Assembly: GCA_945897755.1 (NCBI GenBank)
Contig: CAMDGH010000016.1
Coordinates: forward strand, 1-39,621
Reading direction: 5' to 3'
Length of the DNA: 39,621 nt
Origin: Chryseobacterium gleum
GTDB lineage: Bacteria > Bacteroidota > Bacteroidia > Flavobacteriales_D > Crocinitomicaceae
Positions 1 through 8,822 of this stretch are shown one piece after another. The notes beneath the pieces are model-generated. The model saw only the letters and a program-made list of their open reading frames with translations. It was not told the origin of the DNA and searched no databases. Position 1 is the first letter of the stretch, and each line of letters starts with the position of its first letter. The position numbers and the translations under genes are program-made.

Positions 1-1
1 T

Positions 2-3000
2 GCTACAAATCCAAATTGCAACTTGAAATTAAGCGTTGTTAAAGTGATGAAAAACACATTAACAGGTTCAACAACATGTAATGGTGGTGCTGAAGTTGCA
101 GTTACAGGAGGTACTCCAGGATTTAAATTTAACTGGTCTAACGGTAAAATTGGAAATAAGGCCTATGGATTATGTGCTGGTAAATATAAGGTTACAGTTA
201 TAGATACAAACAAATGTTCTGCTACTGCTGAAGTGGTAATCACTGACTCTACTGCTTCAAATCCATGTCAATTGAGATTATCAATCTTAAAAGTAGCTAA
301 AAACGTTCCAACTGCAACAGGAGCTTGTAATGGAATGGTTCAAGTAGCTGCTGTCGGAGGAACTCCTAATTACATGTTCAAGTGGTCTAATGGTAAAATT
401 GGGGCTTCAATTACAGGATTATGTGCAGGTAAATACTTTTTAACTGTAATTGACTCTATGAAATGTACGGCATCATTAGATGTTATCATCTCTGACACAT
501 TGATTACAAAACCTAATTGTAATCTGAAAATAAACGTTGTTAAAGTGGTTAAAAATACTTCATCGACAACATGTAATGGTGGCGCATCCGTTTCTGTAAT
601 TGGAGGTATGCCAAGTTATAGAATCAATTGGTCTAACGGTAAATCTGGCGCTTACGCAAGTGGATTGTGTGCTGGAAATTACACTGTAATTGCTGTTGAT
701 TCACTCGGTTGTTCAGCAACTGCTGTTATTGTTATTACAGACACCTTACCTACTACAAAACAATGTGAGGGATTCTTAATTAACCTAAACGCAATTAAAA
801 ACGATCTAAAAGGAGATACAATTTGTACAGGATCAATTATCACGTCAATCGTTGGAGGAAAACAACCTATTAACACGATTTGGAATAATGGTAAAAAAGA
901 TTTAAGCATCTTCGATCTTTGTAAGGGTTCATATACGGTATATGCAAGAGATGCAAATGGATGCGTAGTTACTTTAACTAAAGAAATTGGAGAAGATGAA
1001 AAAATAACTTTATGTGAAGGATTCTTTGCTAATATATTAGTAAAAAACACGATTCCTTCTTCAAGCACTTCAGGATGCACTGGTTCATTAACTACAAGTA
1101 TTAATGGAGGTACAGCGCCATATGCATTCAAATGGAGTAATGGAGCAACTACCAACTCACTCGAAAAATTATGTGAAGGTGTATATGATGTTATTATAAC
1201 AGATAGTAAAAATTGCAGTATAAAAATTCAAAAATACATAAGCAAAGATTCTATTGTTCTTAATCCATGTTCAACACTTATTGCAAGTTTAAAAGTAGGA
1301 AATGACAAAACAGGAGACGCAGCTTGTACAGGCTATATGTATGCGAATGTGATTGGAGGAAAATCTCCATATACCTATGTTTGGAGTAATAAAGAAATAC
1401 TTCCTGGCATTAAAGGGTTGTGTAAAGGTGACTACAGTGTCTTAATTACGGATGCAAATAAATGTCAATTAAAACTTGAGGGACAGGTAGGGCTAGACAC
1501 AATCGTGAATCCATGTGCTAACTTTTTCGCTAAAATAGCTGGTGTACAAAAAACAGCATTGTCTAAATGTACGGGTATGTTATCGGTAAAAGTAGATGGC
1601 GGATTAGCACCATATGACTTCAATTGGAGTAATGGAGTAAAATCACCCTCAGCTACAGATTTATGCGCGGGTAAATATTATGTTGAAGTAAAAGATGCTC
1701 AAGGTTGTAAAATTGCATTAGATGGTTTTGTAGGAATCGATTCAATTGTTTCAAGTTGCGAAGGATTTTATGCTAAAGTAACATCCATTTTAAATGATAA
1801 AGCAGGTGATAATGTATGTACTGGTTATATTAAAACGCAAACATTTGGTGGTAAATCTCCTTATGCGTACAAATGGAATACTGGTGCTACAACAACAAAT
1901 TTAGATAAAGCATGCTCAGGTAAATATTCACTTGAAATAACAGATGCTAATAAATGTAAATTTGTTTTAGAAAGAGTAGTTGGATCTGATAGTATTGTTG
2001 ATAAATGTAAAAGTTTCTACGCATATATTTCTGAACAAACAGATGATGCAGAAGAAAACCCAATTTGTGAAGGTAAATTAGCAGTAAAAACTGTAAATGG
2101 GTTAGCACCATTTAAATTCAACTGGAGTACAGGAGAAACAACTGCATCAATCAACGAATTGTGCTATGATACATATAAAGTATTAATTAGTGATGCAAAT
2201 CAATGTCAAGTTGTATTATGTGCTACTGTTCAAAAGAAAAAAACTGAAAACACAAAATTAGAAGTAATCATTAACACAAAAGATGCAACATCTGCAACTG
2301 CATGTGATGGTGCTGCTAAAATAGATGTTAAAGGTGGAACAGCTCCTTATTATTTCTATCATTCGAATGGAGAGGTAAATTTTTACCGTAAAGGGATATG
2401 TTCAGGAGTTCACTCAGTAATCGTAAAAGACTCGAAAGGTCAGGTAGCTGAATTAAAATTCATGATTTCGGCTCCGACTAATGTATTTACTACTAAGCCT
2501 AAAAAAGATTCCTTAATCATTGATACTGTAAAAACAATCTTAACCAAAGAATGTGAAATAGATTTCAATGCAATTGATTCAGTTCGCATTAAAGAACACA
2601 AAATGCTTTCAAAAGATTCACTTCGAATTACTTGGGCAATCTTCAGTGGAACTAAAATTGTATATGTTTCTTCCATTTACAAAATAACAAAAGGAAAAGG
2701 AAATTACACCTTTAACCTTGAGGTATACTGTGAAGGAAAATCATTAGGTTCTTTCTTAAAAGCTGCTGAAGATGTTTACATCGATGCCGAGGCAATATTA
2801 GGAACTGTAACTAACATGGAAACAAGTATGTCTGTATACCCTAATCCGTTTAGTGATCAGTTAACAATTATTGTTCCAATGAACGACAATTACACTGTTA
2901 TGTTAATGGATATCACTGGTAAAATTGTTTCTCAAGAAACTTTTATGCACACGAATACATTGAACCTTCCACTTGAAAATGTGGCTAATGGACAATATAT

Positions 3001-3052
3001 TTTAAAAGTGAATGGTACTCATTTCACAGCAACTGAAAAAGTAGTGAAATAA
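2..3052 (+). CDS. SprB-repeat cell-surface protein with T9SS sorting domain (5' partial)
   Basis: The frame is open to the left edge, so the N-terminus lies outside the window; the first in-frame start-like codon here (TTG at 23) is not a real start. About 840 residues consist of ten units spaced roughly 80 residues apart. Each has the SprB-type core GG-x-x-P-Y-x-x-x-W-S-N-G, then L-C-x-G-x-Y-x-V, then D-x-x-x-C. Most units carry three cysteines: one in a T-C-x-G stretch before the core, one in LCxG and one after the Asp. The tenth unit is degenerate and lacks the last Cys. A non-repeat region follows, and the last ~70 residues are a type A T9SS sorting domain (begins SVYPNPFSDQL, ends FTATEKVVK). 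The family includes SprB, the mobile gliding adhesin of Flavobacterium johnsoniae. I infer a secreted, surface-anchored adhesin or mobile filament. It ends at a strong terminator. Confidence 0.9.
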   Translation, partial: ATNPNCNLKLSVVKVMKNTLTGSTTCNGGAEVAVTGGTPGFKFNWSNGKIGNKAYGLCAGKYKVTVIDTNKCSATAEVVITDSTASNPCQLRLSILKVAKNVPTATGACNGMVQVAAVGGTPNYMFKWSNGKIGASITGLCAGKYFLTVIDSMKCTASLDVIISDTLITKPNCNLKINVVKVVKNTSSTTCNGGASVSVIGGMPSYRINWSNGKSGAYASGLCAGNYTVIAVDSLGCSATAVIVITDTLPTTKQCEGFLINLNAIKNDLKGDTICTGSIITSIVGGKQPINTIWNNGKKDLSIFDLCKGSYTVYARDANGCVVTLTKEIGEDEKITLCEGFFANILVKNTIPSSSTSGCTGSLTTSINGGTAPYAFKWSNGATTNSLEKLCEGVYDVIITDSKNCSIKIQKYISKDSIVLNPCSTLIASLKVGNDKTGDAACTGYMYANVIGGKSPYTYVWSNKEILPGIKGLCKGDYSVLITDANKCQLKLEGQVGLDTIVNPCANFFAKIAGVQKTALSKCTGMLSVKVDGGLAPYDFNWSNGVKSPSATDLCAGKYYVEVKDAQGCKIALDGFVGIDSIVSSCEGFYAKVTSILNDKAGDNVCTGYIKTQTFGGKSPYAYKWNTGATTTNLDKACSGKYSLEITDANKCKFVLERVVGSDSIVDKCKSFYAYISEQTDDAEENPICEGKLAVKTVNGLAPFKFNWSTGETTASINELCYDTYKVLISDANQCQVVLCATVQKKKTENTKLEVIINTKDATSATACDGAAKIDVKGGTAPYYFYHSNGEVNFYRKGICSGVHSVIVKDSKGQVAELKFMISAPTNVFTTKPKKDSLIIDTVKTILTKECEIDFNAIDSVRIKEHKMLSKDSLRITWAIFSGTKIVYVSSIYKITKGKGNYTFNLEVYCEGKSLGSFLKAAEDVYIDAEAILGTVTNMETSMSVYPNPFSDQLTIIVPMNDNYTVMLMDITGKIVSQETFMHTNTLNLPLENVANGQYILKVNGTHFTATEKVVK

Positions 3053-3070
3053 AACAGCTTTAAAAATTTA

Positions 3071-3105
3071 AAAATCCGCTTCCGTTAATGGAAGCGGATT
3101 TTTTT
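3071..3105. terminator. bidirectional rho-independent terminator
   Basis: A 13-bp perfect stem (3071-3083 pairing with 3090-3102) around the 6-nt loop GTTAAT, GC-rich at its centre, is flanked by A-runs on the left and T-runs on the right. It can therefore terminate both the repeat-protein gene ending at 3052 and the minus-strand gene ending at 3117. Confidence 0.9.
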
Positions 3106-3116
3106 ATGTGTTATTT

Positions 3117-4136
3117 CTAAAGCCAAACTTTAGTTCCCTCCGAACAATTTTGACAAATATCAATTTGATTTCGCTTGTTAAGGACATTCATCCTAAATTG
3201 ATGATAGCGATTAGATCTCCAAATAGCTCTAAAAGGCATTTTCAACGCAGATCCTAATGTGTATGAAGCGTCTTTATCAAAACAACATGGAACAACCTGA
3301 GCATCCCAAGTAAATACACACGATGACCACATCCTCCAACAATGATTTCCAGTTTTATACTTTAAAGCATAAGTTCCATCTTTTTGAAGGGTGTAACGTG
3401 CATACTTTTCACTTTTAGGAATGAGTGGATGACCAAATTTATAATCATAAACCTGAGCACTTTTGTATCGAACTTCATCAATACCTAGTTCGTTTGCTAG
3501 TAGCTCTAGAGCAGGAATTTCGTGCTCATTCTGTTGCACTACTAAAAACTGGAAAATAAGGTGCGGTGTTTTGCTACGGTGCTTCTTTTTAGCATTCACT
3601 AATGCTTTGGATGCATCAATCACTTTTATGAGTTTTCCGGCAATTCGATAGGATTCATAAGTTTCTTGAGTTACACCATCGATAGAAATAATCAAGCGAT
3701 CTAAACCAGATTTAACTATTTCACTTGCTTTATCTTCCGATATAAAATGAGCATTTGTAGAAGTAGCGGTATAGATACCTTTTTTTTTCGCTGCTACAAT
3801 GAGGTCTAGAAAAGAAGGATGTAAAAATGGCTCTCCTTGAAAATAATAATTTATATACATCACCTGTTTGCCAAGCGATGCCAATAAAAATTCATTATCA
3901 TTTACTGAAATTTTACCCGTATCTCGTGTAAATTCCTTTTTACCACTCGGACATTCTGGACAAGACAGATTACAAGCAGTAGTAGGTTCAATACTTACTG
4001 TGAAAGGCATTCCCCAAACAATTGGTTTCTTAATTATTCGAGAAATTAAAAAAGAGCTGTATAATTTTGTAATATTTAACACCCTATGAAAAGAAAGGTG
4101 CTTTGCTAATTGAACTAAATCTGACGTTTTACTCAT
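3117..4136 (-). CDS. radical SAM / SPASM domain protein
   Basis: The radical SAM 4Fe-4S motif CxxxCxxC appears as ACNLSCPEC at about residues 54-62, followed by G-K and later SIDG, typical of the family. The C-terminal part holds further cysteines (SSCVFTWDAQVVPCCFD and a final CQNCSEG) consistent with a SPASM domain binding auxiliary clusters. SPASM proteins often modify peptides, but the substrate cannot be read here. I use the ATG at 4136; one codon upstream is a TTG that extends the frame by one residue. The gene starts 12 nt after the mutS2 stop, so the two are probably cotranscribed. No precursor-peptide ORF is evident next to it, so a peptide-maturase role is not supported locally. Confidence 0.85.
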   Translation of the reverse strand: MSKTSDLVQLAKHLSFHRVLNITKLYSSFLISRIIKKPIVWGMPFTVSIEPTTACNLSCPECPSGKKEFTRDTGKISVNDNEFLLASLGKQVMYINYYFQGEPFLHPSFLDLIVAAKKKGIYTATSTNAHFISEDKASEIVKSGLDRLIISIDGVTQETYESYRIAGKLIKVIDASKALVNAKKKHRSKTPHLIFQFLVVQQNEHEIPALELLANELGIDEVRYKSAQVYDYKFGHPLIPKSEKYARYTLQKDGTYALKYKTGNHCWRMWSSCVFTWDAQVVPCCFDKDASYTLGSALKMPFRAIWRSNRYHQFRMNVLNKRNQIDICQNCSEGTKVWL

Positions 4137-4148
4137 CAATTGGGTGGA

Positions 4149-6281
4149 TTAACTAATCCAGGTTAGTTTAGATTTATCAACGATTACACTCATAAATCCA
4201 AAAATTACAGTACACATAGAACCTTCCATTTTATCAACAATTCCAGATTGTTTGGTTTCGATTAATTTAACACAAGAACCCACCTTAATTTTATCTTGAA
4301 AATGTAGGTTCTGTTTTACCAGAGGCCCCTTTTTTTTCGATTTATTTAAAAGTGGTGAGTTAAGGTCTTTTTTCAGCTGGTCGATTCGTATCACCTCCTC
4401 CCGTTTCGTTTTTTCAACCATTAAAAACTTTTTAATATCCTCAATTAATACCTGATTTACATCTTTTTTTTTACTCCTAGTGATAAATTTACTAACAAAT
4501 CCGTCCACTTTTTTTCCATATAAAATAAATGTGTTTGTCGTTTGCGTTAGGTCTTGAAGTGACTTAAGCTTTGCTTCGTAACGTCCTTTGGCTTCATCGT
4601 GAAAAAGCCTTGCTTTTTCAGCAATAATTTGAGCTTCAATGTGCTCTTTGTTTAATGTTTCTAAATAATTTTTTTCTCGTTGGAGTTCACTTAACAAGCG
4701 ATCCATATTCATTTTATGATCATTAACCCTCCCTTTTGCATCATTAATCAAATCCATTGATATACCGTTCATTTGAGCTACTTCAAATGTGAACGAGCTT
4801 CCAGGGTGTCCTGTAGAAAAACGATATAAAGGCTCTAGAGTCTCCGTATTAAAAAGCATACATCCATTAATCGCATTTTTTAAACGATCCGCTTTAAGCT
4901 TAATACTAGAATAGTGTGTCGTAATAACACCAAAAGATTTTTTGTTGTATAGATTCTCGAAAAAAACTTCTGCCAATGCCCCACCTAAATCAGGATCTGA
5001 ACCTGTCCCAAATTCATCCAATAACAATAAGGTATTTTTATTCGCAACATCTAAAAAATACTTCATTCTTTTTAACCTATAAGAATATGTACTTAATTCA
5101 TTTTGAATTGATTGGTTATCGCCAATATCCGTCAATATTCCCTTGAAAACACTCATGTGGCTTGACGGATGAACAGGGATCAACAAACCAGACTGAAGCA
5201 TTAATTGAAGTAATCCTATCGTTTTAAGTGTAATGCTTTTTCCTCCTGCATTTGGACCCGAAATAACGAGCATTCTCGAAAACTTGTCCATCAGTAAGGA
5301 TTGCGGAAATGTTTTTTTACCTTGTTCTTGATTATTTTTCCATAAAATAGGATGAAAAGCATTAATTAACTCAATACAAGGCTCTTCGGAAATAATAGGT
5401 AAGTCCGCTTTTAATTGAAGTGCTAGCCTCATTTTTGCATAAAGAAAATCAAGTTCTGTGAGAACAGATTGATAATATTGAATCAAAATAGTATATTGAG
5501 CAATATCAGCTGTTAGAAGCTTTAAAATTTTAAAAATCTCTTTGCGTTCATCATCAATCAATAACTCTAATTCATTCGTAAGTAGGATATTTACTTGTGG
5601 TTCAATATACGTTAAACTCCCCGTTTTTGAAGAACCAATTACAGATCCGGGGACCTTACGTTTGTAAGTTGATAATACGGTGAGTACCCTTCTTTCGTTA
5701 ATAAAAGTTTCTTTTGTATCGCCCAATACACCGTCTTTCATTAATTTTCTTAATTCTCGTTCAAAATTACGATGTATTTGACCTCTAAGTTGTTGTATGT
5801 TTTTACGAATCAGAAATAATGCAGGAGAAGCATCGTCTTTTACACTTCCTTTTTTATCAAAAACAGATTCAATTGCTTCAGTAAGCGCATTCGTAAAGTA
5901 AACTCCTTCAAAAAGCTTGCTTAAATTTGGATACTCTAAGCTGTTTTTATCAAAAAACAGAACTAATTGATTTACTAATTGAGAAGCAAAATAAATACGC
6001 ACAAATCCTTCTTGAGAAAGAACCGCATCAATAATCGGTAATAATCGTAATTCAGCATCTAATTCTTCAAAAGTTAAAGCAGGAAATTGGTCACCACTCA
6101 TACGGATATTCAGTAGCTCTTTCACTTTAGTTAATTCAACTACAATGATCTTAAAATCTGTAATTGGCAATAAATTAGATAAGCGATTTGAGGCAGTTGG
6201 TCCAATTGCATATTCCGCTAACCAAGATTGGATCATTGTAAATTCTAAATCCTTTAACGTTTGTGCATCGATGCTTTGCAT
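4149..6281 (-). CDS. mutS2: MutS2-family ATPase (no Smr domain)
   Basis: Numbering is from the ATG at 6281 (710 aa). The MutS-family ATPase is clear: Walker A GPNAGGKS at about 342-349, DIGDNQSIQNELSTYS after it, Walker B LLLLDEFGTGSDP at about 418, and the THYSSIK switch. A long Lys/Glu-rich coiled-coil follows, then a small beta domain (KVGSCVKLIETKQSGIVDKM) at the C-terminus. Mismatch-recognition domains of MutS1 are absent, which identifies MutS2. MutS2 acts on recombination intermediates or collided ribosomes, depending on species. No LDLRG/HGxG Smr nuclease motif is present: the protein stops right after the beta domain. The frame is open 26 codons further upstream, but that extension is low-complexity and hydrophobic, so I prefer the internal ATG. 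Confidence 0.92.
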   Translation of the reverse strand: MQSIDAQTLKDLEFTMIQSWLAEYAIGPTASNRLSNLLPITDFKIIVVELTKVKELLNIRMSGDQFPALTFEELDAELRLLPIIDAVLSQEGFVRIYFASQLVNQLVLFFDKNSLEYPNLSKLFEGVYFTNALTEAIESVFDKKGSVKDDASPALFLIRKNIQQLRGQIHRNFERELRKLMKDGVLGDTKETFINERRVLTVLSTYKRKVPGSVIGSSKTGSLTYIEPQVNILLTNELELLIDDERKEIFKILKLLTADIAQYTILIQYYQSVLTELDFLYAKMRLALQLKADLPIISEEPCIELINAFHPILWKNNQEQGKKTFPQSLLMDKFSRMLVISGPNAGGKSITLKTIGLLQLMLQSGLLIPVHPSSHMSVFKGILTDIGDNQSIQNELSTYSYRLKRMKYFLDVANKNTLLLLDEFGTGSDPDLGGALAEVFFENLYNKKSFGVITTHYSSIKLKADRLKNAINGCMLFNTETLEPLYRFSTGHPGSSFTFEVAQMNGISMDLINDAKGRVNDHKMNMDRLLSELQREKNYLETLNKEHIEAQIIAEKARLFHDEAKGRYEAKLKSLQDLTQTTNTFILYGKKVDGFVSKFITRSKKKDVNQVLIEDIKKFLMVEKTKREEVIRIDQLKKDLNSPLLNKSKKKGPLVKQNLHFQDKIKVGSCVKLIETKQSGIVDKMEGSMCTVIFGFMSVIVDKSKLTWIS

Positions 6282-6370
6282 TGGATAAAAATAAGGATTT
6301 AGTTGTATTAAAAAAAAATTGTTTAGTTCTAAAAAAAAACATAAATTAGCATCATACAATTAATGCAATT

Positions 6371-6398
6371 TTGAATTTTATAAACACGACTAATTTAT
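6371..6398 (+). promoter_or_regulatory. possible promoter of the duplicated-domain lipoprotein
   Basis: TTG at 6371-6373, a 17-nt spacer and TAATTTAT at 6391-6398 give six of eight positions of the Bacteroidetes -7 element TAnnTTTG. The element ends 5 nt before the ATG. The match is weak on its own, but its position resembles the better promoters of gldB and dnaB. Confidence 0.25.
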
Positions 6399-6403
6399 AA
6401 GCT

Positions 6404-7006
6404 ATGAAACTAGTTAACTTTCTTTTTTTTACAATTTTAGGTACATTCTTTTTTTATTCTTGTGAAAAAGATTTTTTTTCAGATCCTACTGAAAATCAAA
6501 GTCCTTTCACTCACGTAAAAGTAGAATTAATAGTTGATTGTACAGGCTCTTATTTTAGGTTAGATGGAAAGGATTACCTTATATGCAATTACGAATTGGT
6601 AGAGAAATACACATCTGGCTCCGTATTTATTGCTTCTTTTAATACTATTAAAGCATGTAGCAATATTAACCCAAGTGTAATAACATGTAAAATGTATCAT
6701 GCGAATGAGGGATCCATTGATGTAACAGACTTAAAACTACTATATAGTCCAGAAACTGAAATTGTGCTATCTCAACCAATGAGCTTTATTCAAGATTGTT
6801 CTGGTAGCTATTTAAGATATAACAATTCAGATTACCAGGTGTGTAACACAAGTCTATTAAAAGAATGTAAGATAAGCAATCAAGATTCTGTAATCGCTTC
6901 ATTTGTTCGCATTAAAGAATGTAATGAACTTGATTCTATTATTGTATGTATGTTATATCACCCTAATAAAGGATTGGTTAACCTAATTCAAATAGAAAAA
7001 AAATAA
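6404..7006 (+). CDS. lipoprotein made of two copies of a Cys-rich domain
   Basis: Residues 1-20 form a lipoprotein signal peptide (hydrophobic core, lipobox FYSC, Cys at 20). The mature part is a tandem duplication. Copy 1 (about 36-115) and copy 2 (about 126-196) share D-C-[TS]-G-S-Y-[FL]-R, then D-Y-x-x-C-N, then I-A-S-F-x-x-I-K-x-C, then C-[KM]-[ML]-Y-H-x-N-x-G. Four cysteines fall at matching places in each copy, so two disulfides per domain are possible. I do not recognise the domain. The gene is divergent from mutS2, with its ATG 122 nt from the mutS2 start. It is probably anchored in an envelope membrane; the role is unknown. Confidence 0.75.
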   Translation: MKLVNFLFFTILGTFFFYSCEKDFFSDPTENQSPFTHVKVELIVDCTGSYFRLDGKDYLICNYELVEKYTSGSVFIASFNTIKACSNINPSVITCKMYHANEGSIDVTDLKLLYSPETEIVLSQPMSFIQDCSGSYLRYNNSDYQVCNTSLLKECKISNQDSVIASFVRIKECNELDSIIVCMLYHPNKGLVNLIQIEKK

Positions 7007-7045
7007 GTTGATTAAAAAATGAGTGCGAATTAACTTGTTTTTAAT
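7005..7045. terminator. weak terminator-like hairpin between convergent genes
   Basis: AAGTTGATT (7005-7013) can pair with AATTAACTT (7028-7036), with one G-T wobble and a 14-nt loop, followed by a T-rich tract. It lies at the stop of the lipoprotein gene and before the end of the convergent YkgJ-type gene. The stem is AT-rich, so the call is tentative. Confidence 0.3.
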
Positions 7046-7063
7046 TTTTTACAGCTTTTTTGG

Positions 7064-7930
7064 TCATTCCAAAGCTCCATTTTTTTTTGCTGTAGTAATC
7101 CAAAGTTCTGAAAGTGTTTTTGGATCTGCTCCGATTGCACTGGCTAGCATTAAAGATAAGGACATCAAAAAAACGGAGGCTTCATGTAATTCATTGTTTA
7201 ATTTCAAAGATCCGAATACAGAATTTACCTTGGTTTGAATTTGCTCGCTGTGAAGCTGAGCAAATAATAAAGGTTCTTCCAAGTGTACTGAAATTGAGGG
7301 GGACATCAACTCATTTATCCATTCAGTTCCTATTCTATTTGCTAATATTTCCGGATCCATACCTCCCCTTATTCTCCATTTCCGAAGAGTTTCTTTGTCT
7401 CCCATGTCAGACAATCCTGTATCGAGAAGTAAGGTAAATGCGCTATCAGCCAAATCTTGCATAAGCTCTAAATAAACATCTTGAGCTTGTTCAAATTTTG
7501 CTACGGATTGTTCTTTTAGGTATTTCTCCACTGAAATATAAGGCAATGAAGTGACTTCTGGACAACCGGATAAACAAGGGAATTCTGAACCTTGATAAAT
7601 ATAATCAACCTTTTCATTCTGAATTTGTCGGCCAATTGGAAATAAACGACAAGCTAAGGGCCTCGCTTTATGAACACTGCAGCCAAAATCGGCACTATAT
7701 TGACTACAAGAAGCATTGCCTCGTTTGTCTTTAACTCCATCAAATCGTAATCGTATTCCTCCAAGATCACAATATAATTCACGAAATTTAGATGCACTTA
7801 TTTGTTTTTCATTTGCCAACAGAGCCAATTCCCATGGATTCAAAGTAACCTTATTTCCGAAACAACACGTACCCTTCCTTGAGCAAGTAAGGGGTAATTC
7901 ATCACTTAGTTTGAGTGTCGTTTTTATCAT
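7064..7930 (-). CDS. YkgJ-type cysteine-cluster protein
   Basis: The 288-aa protein opens with the family signature: L-T-C-S-R-K-G-T-C-C at residues 14-23, then LNPWEL, a second Cys pair (CSQYSADFGCSVHKARPLAC) and RLFPIG, and later PCLSGCP. This Cys pattern defines the YkgJ/UPF0153 family, thought to bind Zn or an Fe-S cluster. The second half (from about residue 130) is alpha-helical and not recognisable to me. There is no signal peptide, so it is probably cytoplasmic. It starts at the ATG at 7930 and stands alone, convergent with the lipoprotein gene. Biochemical role not known. Confidence 0.8.
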   Translation of the reverse strand: MIKTTLKLSDELPLTCSRKGTCCFGNKVTLNPWELALLANEKQISASKFRELYCDLGGIRLRFDGVKDKRGNASCSQYSADFGCSVHKARPLACRLFPIGRQIQNEKVDYIYQGSEFPCLSGCPEVTSLPYISVEKYLKEQSVAKFEQAQDVYLELMQDLADSAFTLLLDTGLSDMGDKETLRKWRIRGGMDPEILANRIGTEWINELMSPSISVHLEEPLLFAQLHSEQIQTKVNSVFGSLKLNNELHEASVFLMSLSLMLASAIGADPKTLSELWITTAKKNGALE

Positions 7931-7989
7931 TGATTTGAATTCAATATAGTGCTTAAAATGGGAAAAATACGTGTCCGTTATGACCTTAA

Positions 7990-8808
7990 CTAGAGCTCTA
8001 ATTGTTTTAAAGCGAACCGTTCATTCATGATGGTGTAAAGTTTCATCGCCTCGATAAAACCGAATGCAATCGAAAAGTTTTCTCGTTTTAAGTGATAGAA
8101 TCTTTCAGGATGCCATTGAACACCAAGAATCCAATTTGCTTCGATATCCCTACTTTCTATACCTTCAATAACACCATCAGGTCCTTGAGCGGAAACGATT
8201 AAAAGAGGAGCAACATTATTAACAGCTTGATGATGTCGACTATTTACAATTGTATTTTTAGTACCCATCAATTTAAATAAATGGGTGTTTTCGAGTATAG
8301 ATAAGCTGTGGATTACATCTTTCTTAGAATTAATATCTTTGTGTTTCAAAGACATTCTTTTGTGTTGTGTAAAATGGAATAGCGGAATATCAACGTTTAA
8401 ATCTCCTCCCATTGCAACATTTATCATTTGCATTCCCCTACAGATTCCAAGTATTGGCATTTTAATAAGTAGAGCACGTTCGATTAATTGTAATTCTAGT
8501 ATATCTCTACTTGGCTCTATATAACAATATTTTTTCAAATCTGGTCTACCAAAATAATTAGGATTTACATCATTCCCTCCACCAAGAATCAGTCCTTTAC
8601 ATTTTTGAAATAAAATAGGACGCTCTTTTTCAGGTACTTTCATAAAATCAATCAATGTAATGGATGAATCTAAAATATGAAGGTATTTTTTTAATGAATG
8701 GGAAGGTTTTACGGTAGCAACAAAGTTCTGAGCATCTAACTTTGAAGAATCAAATAAGATAAACAATATACTTAAAACCGGAAGAACCCTATTGAAATGC
8801 TTTATCAT
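7990..8808 (-). CDS. exported class-I glutamine amidotransferase-like hydrolase (peptidase C26 type)
   Basis: Catalytic features of the gamma-glutamyl-GABA hydrolase (PuuD-like, C26) family are intact: the oxyanion loop GLILGGGNDVNP, the nucleophile elbow GICRGMQ with Cys at about residue 123 of the 272-aa product, HHQAV, and the His-Glu pair in QWHPE. Starting at the ATG at 8808 gives an N-terminal hydrophobic segment of about 20 residues ending in LDAQ, a typical signal peptide. The frame is open another 25 codons upstream, but that start would bury the signal. Family members are normally cytoplasmic, so export is unusual. Likely reaction: hydrolysis of a gamma-glutamyl amide, substrate unknown. 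A TAAATTTG element precedes it at 8823-8830. Confidence 0.82.
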   Translation of the reverse strand: MIKHFNRVLPVLSILFILFDSSKLDAQNFVATVKPSHSLKKYLHILDSSITLIDFMKVPEKERPILFQKCKGLILGGGNDVNPNYFGRPDLKKYCYIEPSRDILELQLIERALLIKMPILGICRGMQMINVAMGGDLNVDIPLFHFTQHKRMSLKHKDINSKKDVIHSLSILENTHLFKLMGTKNTIVNSRHHQAVNNVAPLLIVSAQGPDGVIEGIESRDIEANWILGVQWHPERFYHLKRENFSIAFGFIEAMKLYTIMNERFALKQLEL

Positions 8809-8822
8809 AATTTTAATAAAAA

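Noticed and set aside
679-1155. A long open minus-strand frame inside the SprB-like gene
   Set aside because: It is an antisense shadow of the repeats and has no independent features.
3117-4136. A RiPP cluster around the radical SAM/SPASM gene
   Set aside because: No precursor peptide, protease or exporter is next to it; neighbours are mutS2 and the SprB-like gene.
6282-6359. An N-terminal extension of MutS2 (26 residues)
   Set aside because: It is low-complexity and hydrophobic, unlike MutS2 N-termini, while the internal ATG begins with normal family sequence.
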